A stretch of DNA of 46,146 nucleotides from Streptomyces sp. AC512_CC834 (GTDB taxonomy: Bacteria; Actinomycetota; Actinomycetes; Streptomycetales; Streptomycetaceae), in assembly GCF_019049325.1 (NCBI RefSeq), contig NZ_JAGMUO010000008.1:1-46146 (forward strand). The letters run 5' to 3'. The translations under genes were made by a program, and so were the position numbers. The notes beneath the pieces were generated by a model that was given only the letters and a program-made list of their open reading frames with translations, made no database searches and was not told the DNA's origin. This document shows, one piece after another, positions 7,862 through 15,773 of this stretch (its first letter is position 1; each line of letters begins with the position of its first letter).

Positions 7862-9403
7862 ATGACCCTGGCCGAGCTGTACGTGGTGCTGCTGATCGGC
7901 GGCACGGTGCTGCTGGCCAGCATCGCCGCCGCCCGCGCCGCCCACCGCATCGGCCTGCCCAGCCTGCTGCTGTTCCTGTGCGTCGGCCTGGTCGCGGGCG
8001 AGGACGGGCTGGGGCTGCGGTTCGACGACGCCCAGTTGGCCCAGGCGCTGGGCGCCGCCGCCCTCGCGCTCATCCTCGTCGAGGGCGGTCTGACCACCCG
8101 GTGGAGTGACGTCCGGCGCCTGCTCGCCCCGGCCGGTGTGCTGGCCACCGTCGGCGTGGCGATCTCCGTCGTGTTGACCGCGGCGGGCGCGCACTGGCTG
8201 CTGGGCATCGAGTGGCGGCTGGCCCTGCTGATCGGCGCCATCGTCTCCTCCACCGACGCCGCCGCCGTCTTCGCCGTACTGCGCGCCCTGCCGCTGCCGC
8301 GGAGGGTGAGCGTGCTGGTGGAGGCCGAGTCCGGCTTCAACGACGCGCCGACCATCATCCTGGTCCTGATCTTCTCCACCACCGCCGACCTGCCCGGACC
8401 CGTACCCGTCGTGGGCAACCTGCTCTACCAGCTCGTGGTCGGCGGCGTGCTCGGGGTGCTGATCGGCCGCCTGGGCGTCGCGGCGCTGCGGCACATCGCG
8501 CTGCCCGCCACCGGTCTGTACCCGCTGGCCACGGTCGGGTTCGGCGTCATCGCCTTCGCCGCCGCCGGAGCGCTCAACGCCAGCGGCATCATCGCCGCCT
8601 ACCTCTCCGGCCTCGTCCTCGGCAACGCGAAGCTGCCCCACCGCGGGGCCACCCGCTCCTTCGCCGAGGGCGTCGGATGGCTGGCCCAGATCGGCCTGTT
8701 CGTCATGCTCGGCCTGCTCGTCGACCCGAGCGAACTGCCCTCCGCGATCCTCCCGGCCCTCGGCGTCGGCCTGGTCCTGCTGCTGGTCGCCCGCCCCGTC
8801 TCGGTCCTGCTCTGCCTGCTGCCCTTCCGCGTGCCCTGGCGCGAGCAGGTGTTCATCTCCTGGGCCGGACTGCGCGGCGCGGTCCCCATCGTGCTGACCA
8901 CGTTCCCGGTCGTGGCCGGGGTGACCGGTGCGCGCGACGCCCTGAACATCGTGTTCGTCCTCGTCGTCCTGTTCACCCTCCTCCAGGGGCCGACGCTGCC
9001 CGCCGTCGCCCGGTGGACGGGCGTGACCCGCCCCGACGCGCTGCGCGAGATCCAGGTCGAGACCGCGCCGCTCGACCTCCTGGACGCCGACCTGCTCACC
9101 GTGTCCGTCCCGCCGGGCTCCCGCCTGCACGGCGTCGCCGTCTTCGAACTCCGGCTGCCGCACCCGACGGTCGTCACCCTGGTCATCCGCGACGGGGCCA
9201 GCCTCGTACCGGACCGCGACACCGTGCTGCGCGCCGGTGACGAACTGCTGCTCGTCACCACACCCGGGGTCCGGGAGGCGGCGGAACGGCGGCTGCGCGC
9301 CATCGGCCGACGCGGCAAACTGGCCCGCTGGCTGGGCGAGAGCGGAGCCCCCGAGTCGGGGCCGTTGCTCCCCGTACAGCACGAAAAGCATCACAATGCG
9401 TAA
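7862..9403 (+). CDS. Potassium/proton antiporter (CPA1, NhaP2-like) with RCK_C domain
   Basis: A 513-residue integral membrane protein with about 12 hydrophobic segments in residues 1-390. It shows antiporter hallmarks: LLLFLCVGLVAGEDG, IVSSTDAAAVFAVLR (the conserved acidic S-T-D-A site), VEAESGFNDAPTIIL and SWAGLRGAVPIVL. A cytoplasmic RCK_C/TrkA-C domain occupies about residues 405-490. This is the NhaP2/CvrA architecture, known for K+/H+ exchange with gating by the C-terminal domain. RCK_C domains of several bacterial transporters bind c-di-AMP; whether this one does cannot be seen. It shares a likely operon with the DUF3040-like gene. A nested inverted repeat overlaps the stop codon. Confidence 0.88.
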   Translation: MTLAELYVVLLIGGTVLLASIAAARAAHRIGLPSLLLFLCVGLVAGEDGLGLRFDDAQLAQALGAAALALILVEGGLTTRWSDVRRLLAPAGVLATVGVAISVVLTAAGAHWLLGIEWRLALLIGAIVSSTDAAAVFAVLRALPLPRRVSVLVEAESGFNDAPTIILVLIFSTTADLPGPVPVVGNLLYQLVVGGVLGVLIGRLGVAALRHIALPATGLYPLATVGFGVIAFAAAGALNASGIIAAYLSGLVLGNAKLPHRGATRSFAEGVGWLAQIGLFVMLGLLVDPSELPSAILPALGVGLVLLLVARPVSVLLCLLPFRVPWREQVFISWAGLRGAVPIVLTTFPVVAGVTGARDALNIVFVLVVLFTLLQGPTLPAVARWTGVTRPDALREIQVETAPLDLLDADLLTVSVPPGSRLHGVAVFELRLPHPTVVTLVIRDGASLVPDRDTVLRAGDELLLVTTPGVREAAERRLRAIGRRGKLARWLGESGAPESGPLLPVQHEKHHNA

Positions 9404-9443
9404 TAAGTGATGCGGTAAACTTCTTTACCGAGCCGTGATGCTT
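9386..9443. terminator. Nested inverted repeat over the antiporter stop codon
   Basis: The outer arms AAGCATCAC (9386-9394) and GTGATGCTT (9435-9443) match perfectly. Inside is a perfect hairpin, CGGTAAA-CTTC-TTTACCG (9413-9430). A third GTGATGC copy at 9407-9413 could pair alternatively with the left arm. The left arm lies inside the coding sequence (stop 9401-9403). It is probably a terminator or mRNA 3' end; the alternative pairing could also act as a switch. Confidence 0.5.
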
Positions 9444-9860
9444 CGTTGAGCGGGCGCGTGCTCAATTTACGCAGACCGTGCGGTGGTTGGAAGAGACGGG
9501 GGGACGCGAGATGCACCGAGCTGCCCCGACCGCCCCGACTGTACGGAACGTACGAACCGCCCGGACCGGCCGAACCGCACGCACCGTACGGATCGACAAC
9601 ACCGCCCGCGACAGCGTGCCCGACGCCTGGCGCCCGACGCTTCCGACGCCCGCGTAGCTCCGGGCAGTCGTGCCTCCTCCAGTGCCTGAGGCCCTGAGGC
9701 CCTGAGGCCCTGAGGCCTGAAGCCTGAACCGCCTGGGAGGTACACGCGCCATCCGGCCCCGGCCGCACTCGCACGCCCCGCCACTTCGCCACTCCGCCAC
9801 GCCCTCGGCCGAGAAGGGCACTGACGCCGTCACCGAACCACACCCGGAGGACAGACGCCC
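9404..9860. other. Long intergenic region between the two antiporters
   Basis: About 457 bases with no convincing gene. It begins with the nested inverted repeat described separately. It has a stretch (about 9535-9595) of GTACGG/AACGTACG-like elements in both orientations. It then has six head-to-tail units of GCC(C)TGAG or GCCTGAA (9684-9728). The promoter of the next antiporter should lie in the last 100 bases, but no clear -35/-10 pair stands out. I looked for a riboswitch-like fold and cannot support one. Confidence 0.4.
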
Positions 9861-11129
9861 GTGCACAACACGACCGCCATGCTCATCGAACTGGGAGCGA
9901 TCATCCTCGCCCTGGGGCTCCTGGGCCGCCTCGCGGGCCGGGTGGGCTTCTCGCCCATACCCCTCTACCTGCTGGCCGGGCTCGCCTTCGGCCACGGCGG
10001 CATCCTGCCCCTGCAGGCCAGCGAGGAGTTCACCGCCACCGGCGCGGAGATCGGCGTCATCCTGCTGCTGCTCCTGCTCGGCCTGGAGTACAGCGCCTCC
10101 GAACTGGTCACCAACCTCAAGACCCAATACCCCTCCGGCGCGGTCGACTTCGTCCTCAACGCCGTCCCCGGCGCCGTCGCCGCACTGATCATGGGCTGGG
10201 GTGCGGTGGCCGCCGTGGCGCTCGCCGGCGTCACCTGGATCTCCTCCTCCGGGGTGATCGCCAAGGTCCTCGGCGACCTGGGCAGGCTCGGCAACCGCGA
10301 GACCCCCGTCGTGCTCGGCGTCCTCGTCATCGAGGACCTCGCCATGGCCGTCTACCTGCCGATCCTCACGGCCCTGCTCGCCGGCGTCAGCCTGGCCGGG
10401 GGCGCCGTCACCCTGCTGATCTCCCTGGGCACCGTCGGCGTCGTCCTCTACGTGGCGCTCCGGCACGGTCGGCTGATCAGCCGCGCGGTCTCCTCGGACA
10501 GCTCGGAGATGCTCCTGCTGGTGGTCCTCGGGCTCACCCTCCTGGTGGCGGGCCTCGCCCAGGAACTCCAGGTCTCCGCGGCGGTCGGCGCGTTCCTCGT
10601 CGGCATCGCCCTGTCCGGCGAGGTCGCCGAGGGTGCCAGCAGCCTTCTGACCCCGCTGCGCGACCTGTTCGCCGCCGTCTTCTTCGTCTTCTTCGGCCTG
10701 TCCACCGACCCCGCCGACATCCCGCCCGTCCTCGTCCCCGCCCTGCTCCTCGCCGTCGTCACCGCGCTCACCAAGGTCGCCACCGGCTGGTACGCCGCCC
10801 ACCGCGCCGGAATCCAGGGCGCGGGGCGTTGGCGGGCGGGCGGCACGCTGGTCGCCCGGGGGGAGTTCTCGATCGTCATCGCGGGACTCGCGGTGGGCGT
10901 CGAGCCCCGCATGGGCCCGCTGGCGACGGCGTACGTCCTGATCCTGGTCGTCGTCGGCCCCCTCGCGACCCGCTTCACCGAGCCCCTCGCCCGCCGCGTC
11001 ACTCGCCGCATCGCCCGCCGCCCCGGCACGCCGTCCCCGGCGGAGACGCCCACCGAACCGGAGCAGGCGGCCACGGAGTCGACGGCACCGGAGCCCACGG
11101 CCCCGGGTTCGTCGCACGCCAACGCGTGA
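9861..11129 (+). CDS. Cation/proton antiporter (CPA2, KefB-like membrane domain)
   Basis: A 422-residue membrane protein of the monovalent cation:proton antiporter-2 family. It has about 12 hydrophobic segments. The N-terminal part carries RVGFSPIPLYLLAGLAFG and the helix LLLLLLGLEYSASEL. The central part has ITWISSSG-like and VVLGVLVIEDLAMAVYLP segments (the acidic E-D of the family), and VFFVFFGLSTDP follows. Unlike KefB/KefC it lacks a C-terminal TrkA-N domain and ends in a Pro/Glu/Thr-rich tail, so regulation probably comes from a separate subunit. The convergent gene at 11177 encodes such an RCK_C protein. The GTG start is supported by GGAGGAC 10 bases upstream. The 20 bases around the stop codon are duplicated in tandem. 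Confidence 0.85.
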   Translation: MHNTTAMLIELGAIILALGLLGRLAGRVGFSPIPLYLLAGLAFGHGGILPLQASEEFTATGAEIGVILLLLLLGLEYSASELVTNLKTQYPSGAVDFVLNAVPGAVAALIMGWGAVAAVALAGVTWISSSGVIAKVLGDLGRLGNRETPVVLGVLVIEDLAMAVYLPILTALLAGVSLAGGAVTLLISLGTVGVVLYVALRHGRLISRAVSSDSSEMLLLVVLGLTLLVAGLAQELQVSAAVGAFLVGIALSGEVAEGASSLLTPLRDLFAAVFFVFFGLSTDPADIPPVLVPALLLAVVTALTKVATGWYAAHRAGIQGAGRWRAGGTLVARGEFSIVIAGLAVGVEPRMGPLATAYVLILVVVGPLATRFTEPLARRVTRRIARRPGTPSPAETPTEPEQAATESTAPEPTAPGSSHANA

Positions 11130-11152
11130 GAACGCACGCCAACGCGTGAGAA
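11113..11152 (+). repeat. 20-bp tandem duplication across a stop codon
   Basis: The 20-base unit beginning CGCACGCCAACGCGTGAG is repeated head to tail (11113-11132 and 11133-11152). The antiporter stop codon (11127-11129) lies in the first copy. A partial third CGCGTGAG follows. It is a small recent slippage product without effect on the protein. Confidence 0.7.
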
Positions 11153-11176
11153 CGCGTGAGGGCGCCGCGCCCGGGT

Positions 11177-11662
11177 TCACTCCCGTCCGAGGATCTCCGC
11201 CGCCGCGTCGACGCCTTCCCGCGTGCCGATCACGATCAGGGTGTCGCCACCGGCCAGCCGGAAGTCCGGCCCCGGGGACGGCAGCGCCTCGGTCCGCCGC
11301 AGCACCGCGACGATGGACACGCCGGTCTCGGAACGGGTGCAGGTGTCGCCCAGCAGACGCCCGTTCCAGTGCGAGACTGCCGACAGGCCGATCCGCTCGG
11401 CGACCAGCCCCAGTTCGGTCGTCGACAGCAGGCTCGGACTGTGATGGGCGGGCCTGAGCGCGTCCACGATCACCGCCGCCTCGTCCGCGTCCAGCCGCAC
11501 CGCCAGCGCGCGGTCGTCCGGATCGTTCTTGCGATACGCGCTCAGCGTCCGCGCCCCGCCCGGCTCCGCCACGACCGACAGCCGGCGCCGCTCGCGGGTG
11601 ACCAGGTCGTAGCGCACCCCGATCCCCGGCAACGGCGTCCTACTCGTACGCGCAGCCCCCAC
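11177..11662 (-). CDS. Cation/proton antiporter regulatory subunit (RCK_C/TrkA-C)
   Basis: A 161-residue soluble protein. The first part (TPLPGIGVRYDLVTRERRRLSVV) matches the N-terminal domain of antiporter regulatory proteins. The C-terminal part (about residues 85-160: GVSIVAVLRRTEALPSPGPDFRLAGGDTLIVIGTREGV) is a typical RCK_C domain. The GTG at 11662 has GGGAGG 6 bases upstream. It is convergent with, and next to, the CPA2 antiporter gene, which lacks its own RCK domain, so I infer the two proteins work together at the membrane. In Streptomyces an RCK_C protein, CpeA, is known to bind c-di-AMP and act on an antiporter; this protein could behave alike, but the ligand is not readable here. 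Confidence 0.82.
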   Translation of the reverse strand: MGAARTSRTPLPGIGVRYDLVTRERRRLSVVAEPGGARTLSAYRKNDPDDRALAVRLDADEAAVIVDALRPAHHSPSLLSTTELGLVAERIGLSAVSHWNGRLLGDTCTRSETGVSIVAVLRRTEALPSPGPDFRLAGGDTLIVIGTREGVDAAAEILGRE

Positions 11663-11765
11663 GGCCGCCTCCCTGTCTGCCCCGCACTGACATCCGGCAA
11701 CCCGGGACACCCTAGAGTGCCGCCGCCGAATCCGCTCCAGGGGGTGTGAGAGCGACGGGCATCCC

Positions 11766-12302
11766 TCACCCCCCGCCCTCCTTGTCGGGCACGACGACGA
11801 GGCTGACGAGGTGGCGGACGCGGCCGTCGTCGGGACTGTGCCCGGTGTGACGGGCGACCACGGCCTCCAGTTCCTCCACCAGCTCGGTGAACTCCTCGTC
11901 GGTCAGCCAGACCGCGCCCTGCCGGTAGAGGACGCCTTCGCGGACGGGCTCGGTGTCGTCGCGGGAGAGGTAGCGGTCGAAGTCGGCCATGAGGGCGCCG
12001 GTGAAGACGGTGAAGGCCTGCCGGTGGTCGTCCTTGGTCATCGCGGCGCGGGCGTCCTCGTCGACGAGCGCCTCGTCCTGACGGACCCGGTAGCTGCGCT
12101 CGACGGTGCCGCGTACGCGCCTTTCCTGGCTCACCTCCAGGACACCGGCCTCGGTGAGGGTGGCCACGTGCCGGTACATGGATGCGGGCGAGACGTCGGG
12201 GAGCCGTTCGCGCAGTTGGGCGGTGGTCAGTTCACCGGCGCCGACCAGGGTCTGCAGGATGCGCATGCGGACCGGGTGCAGAAGGAGATTCGAGGTAGCC
12301 AT
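11766..12302 (-). CDS. Winged-helix transcriptional regulator (ArsR-like HTH)
   Basis: A 178-residue regulator. The winged HTH fills the first 80 residues: LLLHPVRMRILQTLVGAGELTTAQLRERLP, then SPASMYRHVATLTEAGVLEV, with a basic wing ERRVRGTVERSYRV. The rest is helical and may bind a ligand or dimerise. I placed the start at the ATG at 12302, where the family pattern begins. The gene is divergent from the alpha/beta hydrolase at 12367 with about 64 bases between them, so it probably controls that gene and itself. The shared region contains the AT-richer stretch ATCTGATAACGTTCTCG, with the palindrome AACGTT. Confidence 0.8.
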   Translation of the reverse strand: MATSNLLLHPVRMRILQTLVGAGELTTAQLRERLPDVSPASMYRHVATLTEAGVLEVSQERRVRGTVERSYRVRQDEALVDEDARAAMTKDDHRQAFTVFTGALMADFDRYLSRDDTEPVREGVLYRQGAVWLTDEEFTELVEELEAVVARHTGHSPDDGRVRHLVSLVVVPDKEGGG

Positions 12303-12366
12303 GAGTCCAATGGTCTCACATCTGATAACGTTCTCGTAGTTGAGAGCGATCGAGAGAGGCGGAGCC

Positions 12367-13323
12367 TTGCCCGAAACCGACCTGACGGTCATCGCGGACG
12401 ATGGAACCGGCCTGGCCGGCACCCTGACCCTGCCGACCGGCCCCGGGCCGCATCCCGCCGTCCTCCTGCTGCACGGTTCGGGCCCTCTGGACCGTGAGGG
12501 CAACGCGCCCAAGCTGCCCGTGAACCTCGGCCGCCCGCTGGCCGACGTCCTGGCGGAGGCGGGGATCGCCACGCTGCGCTACGACCGGCGCGGTGCGGGT
12601 GCCACTCCCGGCGTCTGGCGGGAGAGCGGCTTCACCGACAACTGCCGGGACGCGGCCGCCGCCCTGCGGACCCTGAGCGCCCACGCAGCCGTACGCGCCG
12701 AATCCGTCGCCGTCGTCGGGCACAGCGAGGGCGCCCTGCACGCGATGACCCTCGCCGCCCGGCACGACGTGCGGGCGGTGGTGCTGCTGGCCGGGTTCGC
12801 CCGCCCGGGCGAGGAGGCGTTCCGATGGCAGGCCGGCTCGGTCCTCCAGGGCATGCCCGCCCCCGTACGGCTGCTGCGCCGCCCGCTGGGAGCACTGGGC
12901 GAGCGGGTCCTGGCCCGCGTCGAGCGAACCCGTACCGACGTCGCGCGCATCGCCGGAATCCCGGTCAACGCCCGCTGGATGCGCGAGATGCTGGTCCACG
13001 ACACCCGGGACGACCTCGCCGCCATCCCGGTCCCGGTCCCCGTCCTGGCCGTCACCGGCGACAAGGACGTCCAGGTCGACCCCGCCGACCTTGCCGAGAT
13101 CCGGCGCCTGGTCCCCGGCGGGGACACCGAGACCCACCGCGTCCCCGGTCTGACCCACATTCTGCGCCGCGACGGGGGGCGCCCCACGCTCCGCTCGTAC
13201 CGCCGCCTCCTGCGCGAGCCGGTCGACCCGGCCCTGCTCGCCCTCGTCGCCACGTGGCTCACGGCCCGCATGCACGCGAACGCGAGCGGCCCTCTGGGCG
13301 AACGGCGAACAACCCACCCCTGA
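12367..13323 (+). CDS. Alpha/beta hydrolase
   Basis: A 318-residue alpha/beta hydrolase. It shows the oxyanion segment LLLHGSGPLDREGN, the motif YDRRGAG, the nucleophile elbow GHSEG, a late acidic residue in VTGDKDVQVD, and a catalytic His in GLTHILRR. This layout matches the S9/dienelactone-hydrolase-like esterases and peptidases of the family. The substrate is unknown. The start is uncertain: the TTG at 12367 has GAGAGAGG 7 bases upstream and gives the family-like N-terminus PETDLTVIADDG, while another TTG at 12340 in frame is possible. The divergent winged-helix regulator probably controls it. Confidence 0.8.
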   Translation: MPETDLTVIADDGTGLAGTLTLPTGPGPHPAVLLLHGSGPLDREGNAPKLPVNLGRPLADVLAEAGIATLRYDRRGAGATPGVWRESGFTDNCRDAAAALRTLSAHAAVRAESVAVVGHSEGALHAMTLAARHDVRAVVLLAGFARPGEEAFRWQAGSVLQGMPAPVRLLRRPLGALGERVLARVERTRTDVARIAGIPVNARWMREMLVHDTRDDLAAIPVPVPVLAVTGDKDVQVDPADLAEIRRLVPGGDTETHRVPGLTHILRRDGGRPTLRSYRRLLREPVDPALLALVATWLTARMHANASGPLGERRTTHP

Positions 13324-13412
13324 CCTCCCTGACCGCCCAGACCCCGACCCACCTCACGTCACGCAAGGCACACGAGGTCACCCCCACACCCGAACACACC
13401 CGAAGGTTTGGC

Positions 13413-14330
13413 ATGCCCACTTCACGAAGCGCAACCACCCCCACCACCGCCGGCCCCCACTGCCACTCCCACTACCGCGCCGACCTGACCCTCTTCATGG
13501 TCATCGCCTTCGCCGTGAGCTGGCTCGCCTGGGGCGTGGCGATCGCGCTCGGCGGCACGGAGACGAACGAGGCCGCCAACGCCCCTTTCATGCTCGGCGC
13601 CTTCGGCCCGCTGATAGGCGCCCTGGTCATCCGCGTCCGCCGCCGCAGGCGACGCGAGCCCGTCCCCGAGTACGTGGTCCCGTTCCGCCCGTTCCGCGCG
13701 GCACTCCTGCTCCGGGCGGCACTGCTCCTGGTGCTGGGCTCGGCGACCGTGCTGGTGGCCGCCCTGCTGGCGAGTCGGGCAGGCGGCCCCGAGCTGAGCC
13801 TGGACGTGGCGAAGGACGCCATCGAGGACTTCGGCGGCCCCGCGGCGTTCTTCGTCGGCATGCTGGTCAGCGGCCCGCTGTCCGAGGAGCCCGGCTGGCG
13901 CGGCACCGCCTACCCGAGGCTCCGCGCGAAGATGGGCACCTTCCAGGTCTGCCTGGTCCTGGGCGTCACCTGGGCCGTCTGGCACCTCCCGCTGTTCTTC
14001 ATCGACGGAACCGTGCAGCACGACCTCGGCCTCGCCACCCCGAGCGGTGTGCTGTTCGTCGCGAGCAACATCCCGATGGCCATGCTGGTCACCGCCGCCT
14101 ACGAGCGCGCCGGCATCGTCGCCTCGATCGCGGTGCACTTCGCCGTCAACGCGACGATGATCCTGCTGGCCGTGGAGGAGCCGAAGGTCCAGGCCATGAT
14201 CCTCGGCGTCCAGCTCATCACGGTGACGGTCCTCCTCCTGTCCCGCCGCGCCACCCCCACCCCGTCTGACGACCGAGACGGCGATGATCGCGGGGCGGGT
14301 CCGAAGACGCTTGACCTGAACCAAGCTTGA
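13413..14330 (+). CDS. CPBP family intramembrane metalloprotease
   Basis: A 305-residue multipass membrane protein with the CPBP (CAAX protease/bacteriocin-processing, formerly Abi) signature. Motif 1 is SEEPGWRG (E-E-x-x-x-R), motif 2 is WAVWHLPLFF with its His, and motif 3 is VHFAVNATM (H-x-x-x-N). About eight hydrophobic helices are visible. These are the metal-binding residues of glutamate-type intramembrane proteases. The first 20 residues are His/Thr-rich and polar. The ATG at 13413 has GAAGG upstream. It follows the hydrolase gene by 89 bases on the same strand, but a functional link is not evident. It is separate from the two CPBP proteins of the peptide cluster. Confidence 0.85.
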   Translation: MPTSRSATTPTTAGPHCHSHYRADLTLFMVIAFAVSWLAWGVAIALGGTETNEAANAPFMLGAFGPLIGALVIRVRRRRRREPVPEYVVPFRPFRAALLLRAALLLVLGSATVLVAALLASRAGGPELSLDVAKDAIEDFGGPAAFFVGMLVSGPLSEEPGWRGTAYPRLRAKMGTFQVCLVLGVTWAVWHLPLFFIDGTVQHDLGLATPSGVLFVASNIPMAMLVTAAYERAGIVASIAVHFAVNATMILLAVEEPKVQAMILGVQLITVTVLLLSRRATPTPSDDRDGDDRGAGPKTLDLNQA

Positions 14331-14392
14331 GCTTCTAGCTTCGTTGCAGAGCCGCCGGCACCGGCCGGCGGTTGTTGCTGAGGAGATCCGTC

Positions 14393-14902
14393 ATGGACGA
14401 GCGCACCACGGACGCCATCGAGATCCCGGACCGCTACCGCTACGCGGTGATCCCGCACATCATGGTGGACGACGCGGCGGCGGCGATCGACTTCTACCAG
14501 CGGGCGTTCGGCGCCCGCGAGGACGTCCGGATCGACGCGCCGGGCGGCGGCGGGGTCATGCACGCCGAGATCACCGTCGGACGGTCGGTACTGATGCTGG
14601 GCGACGCCGGCGCGGCAGAGGCAGACACAGACGCAGAGGCAGGGCCCAGCTCCTTCACCGCGCCGAGTTCGCTCGGTGGAGGCACGTCCGTCATGCTGCA
14701 CGTTTTCGTCCCGGACGTCGACAGCCTGGCGAAGCGCGCGCAGGCGGCAGGCGCCGAGATCCTCCAGCCGCCGACCGACATGTTCCACGGCGACCGCACC
14801 GTCATCCTCAAGGACCCCTCGGGCCACACATGGGTCTTCCTGACCCACCTCGAGGACGTCCCCGAGGACGAACTCAGGCGCCGCCTGGCCACCGCTGGGT
14901 GA
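14393..14902 (+). CDS. VOC family protein (PhnB/glyoxalase-like)
   Basis: A 169-residue protein of the vicinal oxygen chelate superfamily. The N-terminal half begins YAVIPHIMVDDAAAAIDFYQRAFGAR, the usual first beta-alpha-beta unit. The C-terminal half has VFVPDVDSLAKRAQAAGAEI and ends GDRTVILKDPSGHTWVF. This is the PhnB-like/glyoxalase fold; members are dioxygenases, lyases or resistance proteins, and the substrate cannot be told. A GAGGAG ribosome site precedes the ATG at 14393. An Ala/Asp/Glu-rich insert (AEADTDAEAG) in the loop between halves comes from a GAGGCAGACACA-like repeat and is likely not functional. Confidence 0.8.
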   Translation: MDERTTDAIEIPDRYRYAVIPHIMVDDAAAAIDFYQRAFGAREDVRIDAPGGGGVMHAEITVGRSVLMLGDAGAAEADTDAEAGPSSFTAPSSLGGGTSVMLHVFVPDVDSLAKRAQAAGAEILQPPTDMFHGDRTVILKDPSGHTWVFLTHLEDVPEDELRRRLATAG

Positions 14903-15078
14903 CGCGACCGGAACGCAGACCCGCGTCGGCTTCGACCGACGTGTGAACACGGGAGCTCGACAGGCAGGCTCGTGGGGCGGGAGTGGCGTGTTCCGTGTGG
15001 CTGAATTCGCCTGGCTGGGGCCGGAGCCGGGGCCGGGATCGTGGCAATCTGGGAAGGAGGAAACGGGGGAGACACGGG

Positions 15079-15717
15079 GTGGAGAACAGCGATGTGCTCA
15101 GAACCGTTCAGCAAGACATCACCGTCCTGGTGGCCGAGAGCGACGATCTCGACCGCCGGGCCTTTGTCCATCTCCTCCAGCACACGTCCGGCCTGCGCCT
15201 CCTGGGCGCGGCCACGACCATGAAGGACGCGGTGCAGGAGGCCGTACGACTGGGTCCGGACGTGGTGCTGGTGGACCTGGAGCGGACCGAGGACGCCCTC
15301 GGGACGGTGGCGGAGCTGCGCAGGCAGTGTCCGCGCGTCCACTGCGTCGTCCTCACCACGGCGGGAGACGTGGCGCAGTTGCGCAGGGCGGTGGCCGCGG
15401 GGACCAGCGGCTTCGTCACGAAGAGCGTGTCCGTCGCGGAACTGCGCGAGGTCATGCTGCGGGTGGTGGCCGGGGAGCGCGTCCTCGACCCGGAGCTGTC
15501 CGTGCAGGCACTGCTCGTCGAGCCATGTCCGCTGACCCTGCGCGAGGGCGACATCCTGCGGGTGTCCCGGGGCTGTACGACGGTGGCCGAGATCGCGGCC
15601 ACCGTCTCGTTGACTCCGGGCACGGTACGCAACTACCTGTCGCGGGCCATCAGCAAGACCGGCGCGCGGAACCGCCATGAGGCGGCCGAGGAAGCCGGGC
15701 GGCGGGGCTGGATCTAG
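15079..15717 (+). CDS. Orphan LuxR/NarL-type response regulator
   Basis: A 212-residue two-domain regulator. The receiver domain (about residues 12-130) has the acidic pocket ESDD, the phosphoacceptor Asp in VVLVDLE, and a late Thr/Lys pattern (VLTTAGD, FVTKSVS). The C-terminal HTH (about 148-205) reads LREGDILRVSRG, then TVAEIAATVSLTPGTVRNYLSRAISKTGARNRHEA, the LuxR/DesR type. I chose the GTG at 15079, with GGGGGAGAC upstream. No sensor kinase is next to it. It is convergent with the flavin oxidoreductase that ends the peptide cluster, so a role in controlling that cluster is possible but not shown. Confidence 0.82.
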   Translation: MENSDVLRTVQQDITVLVAESDDLDRRAFVHLLQHTSGLRLLGAATTMKDAVQEAVRLGPDVVLVDLERTEDALGTVAELRRQCPRVHCVVLTTAGDVAQLRRAVAAGTSGFVTKSVSVAELREVMLRVVAGERVLDPELSVQALLVEPCPLTLREGDILRVSRGCTTVAEIAATVSLTPGTVRNYLSRAISKTGARNRHEAAEEAGRRGWI

Positions 15718-15719
15718 AC

Positions 15720-15763
15720 GTCCTGTCGTAGCATTTCCGTCAGTCCCGCGGTGAACACAGGAC
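15720..15763. terminator. Possible terminator between convergent genes
   Basis: The arms GTCCTGT (15720-15726) and ACAGGAC (15757-15763) are perfect complements around a 30-base loop, in the gap between the response regulator and the oxidoreductase gene. The long loop makes this uncertain. Confidence 0.25.
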
Positions 15764-15773
15764 CTGGCGAACC

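Noticed and set aside
9404..9860. A riboswitch in the long leader of the CPA2 antiporter
   Set aside because: I could not match the conserved parts of the c-di-AMP (ydaO) or K+-linked classes; only repeats and the nested hairpin are clear.
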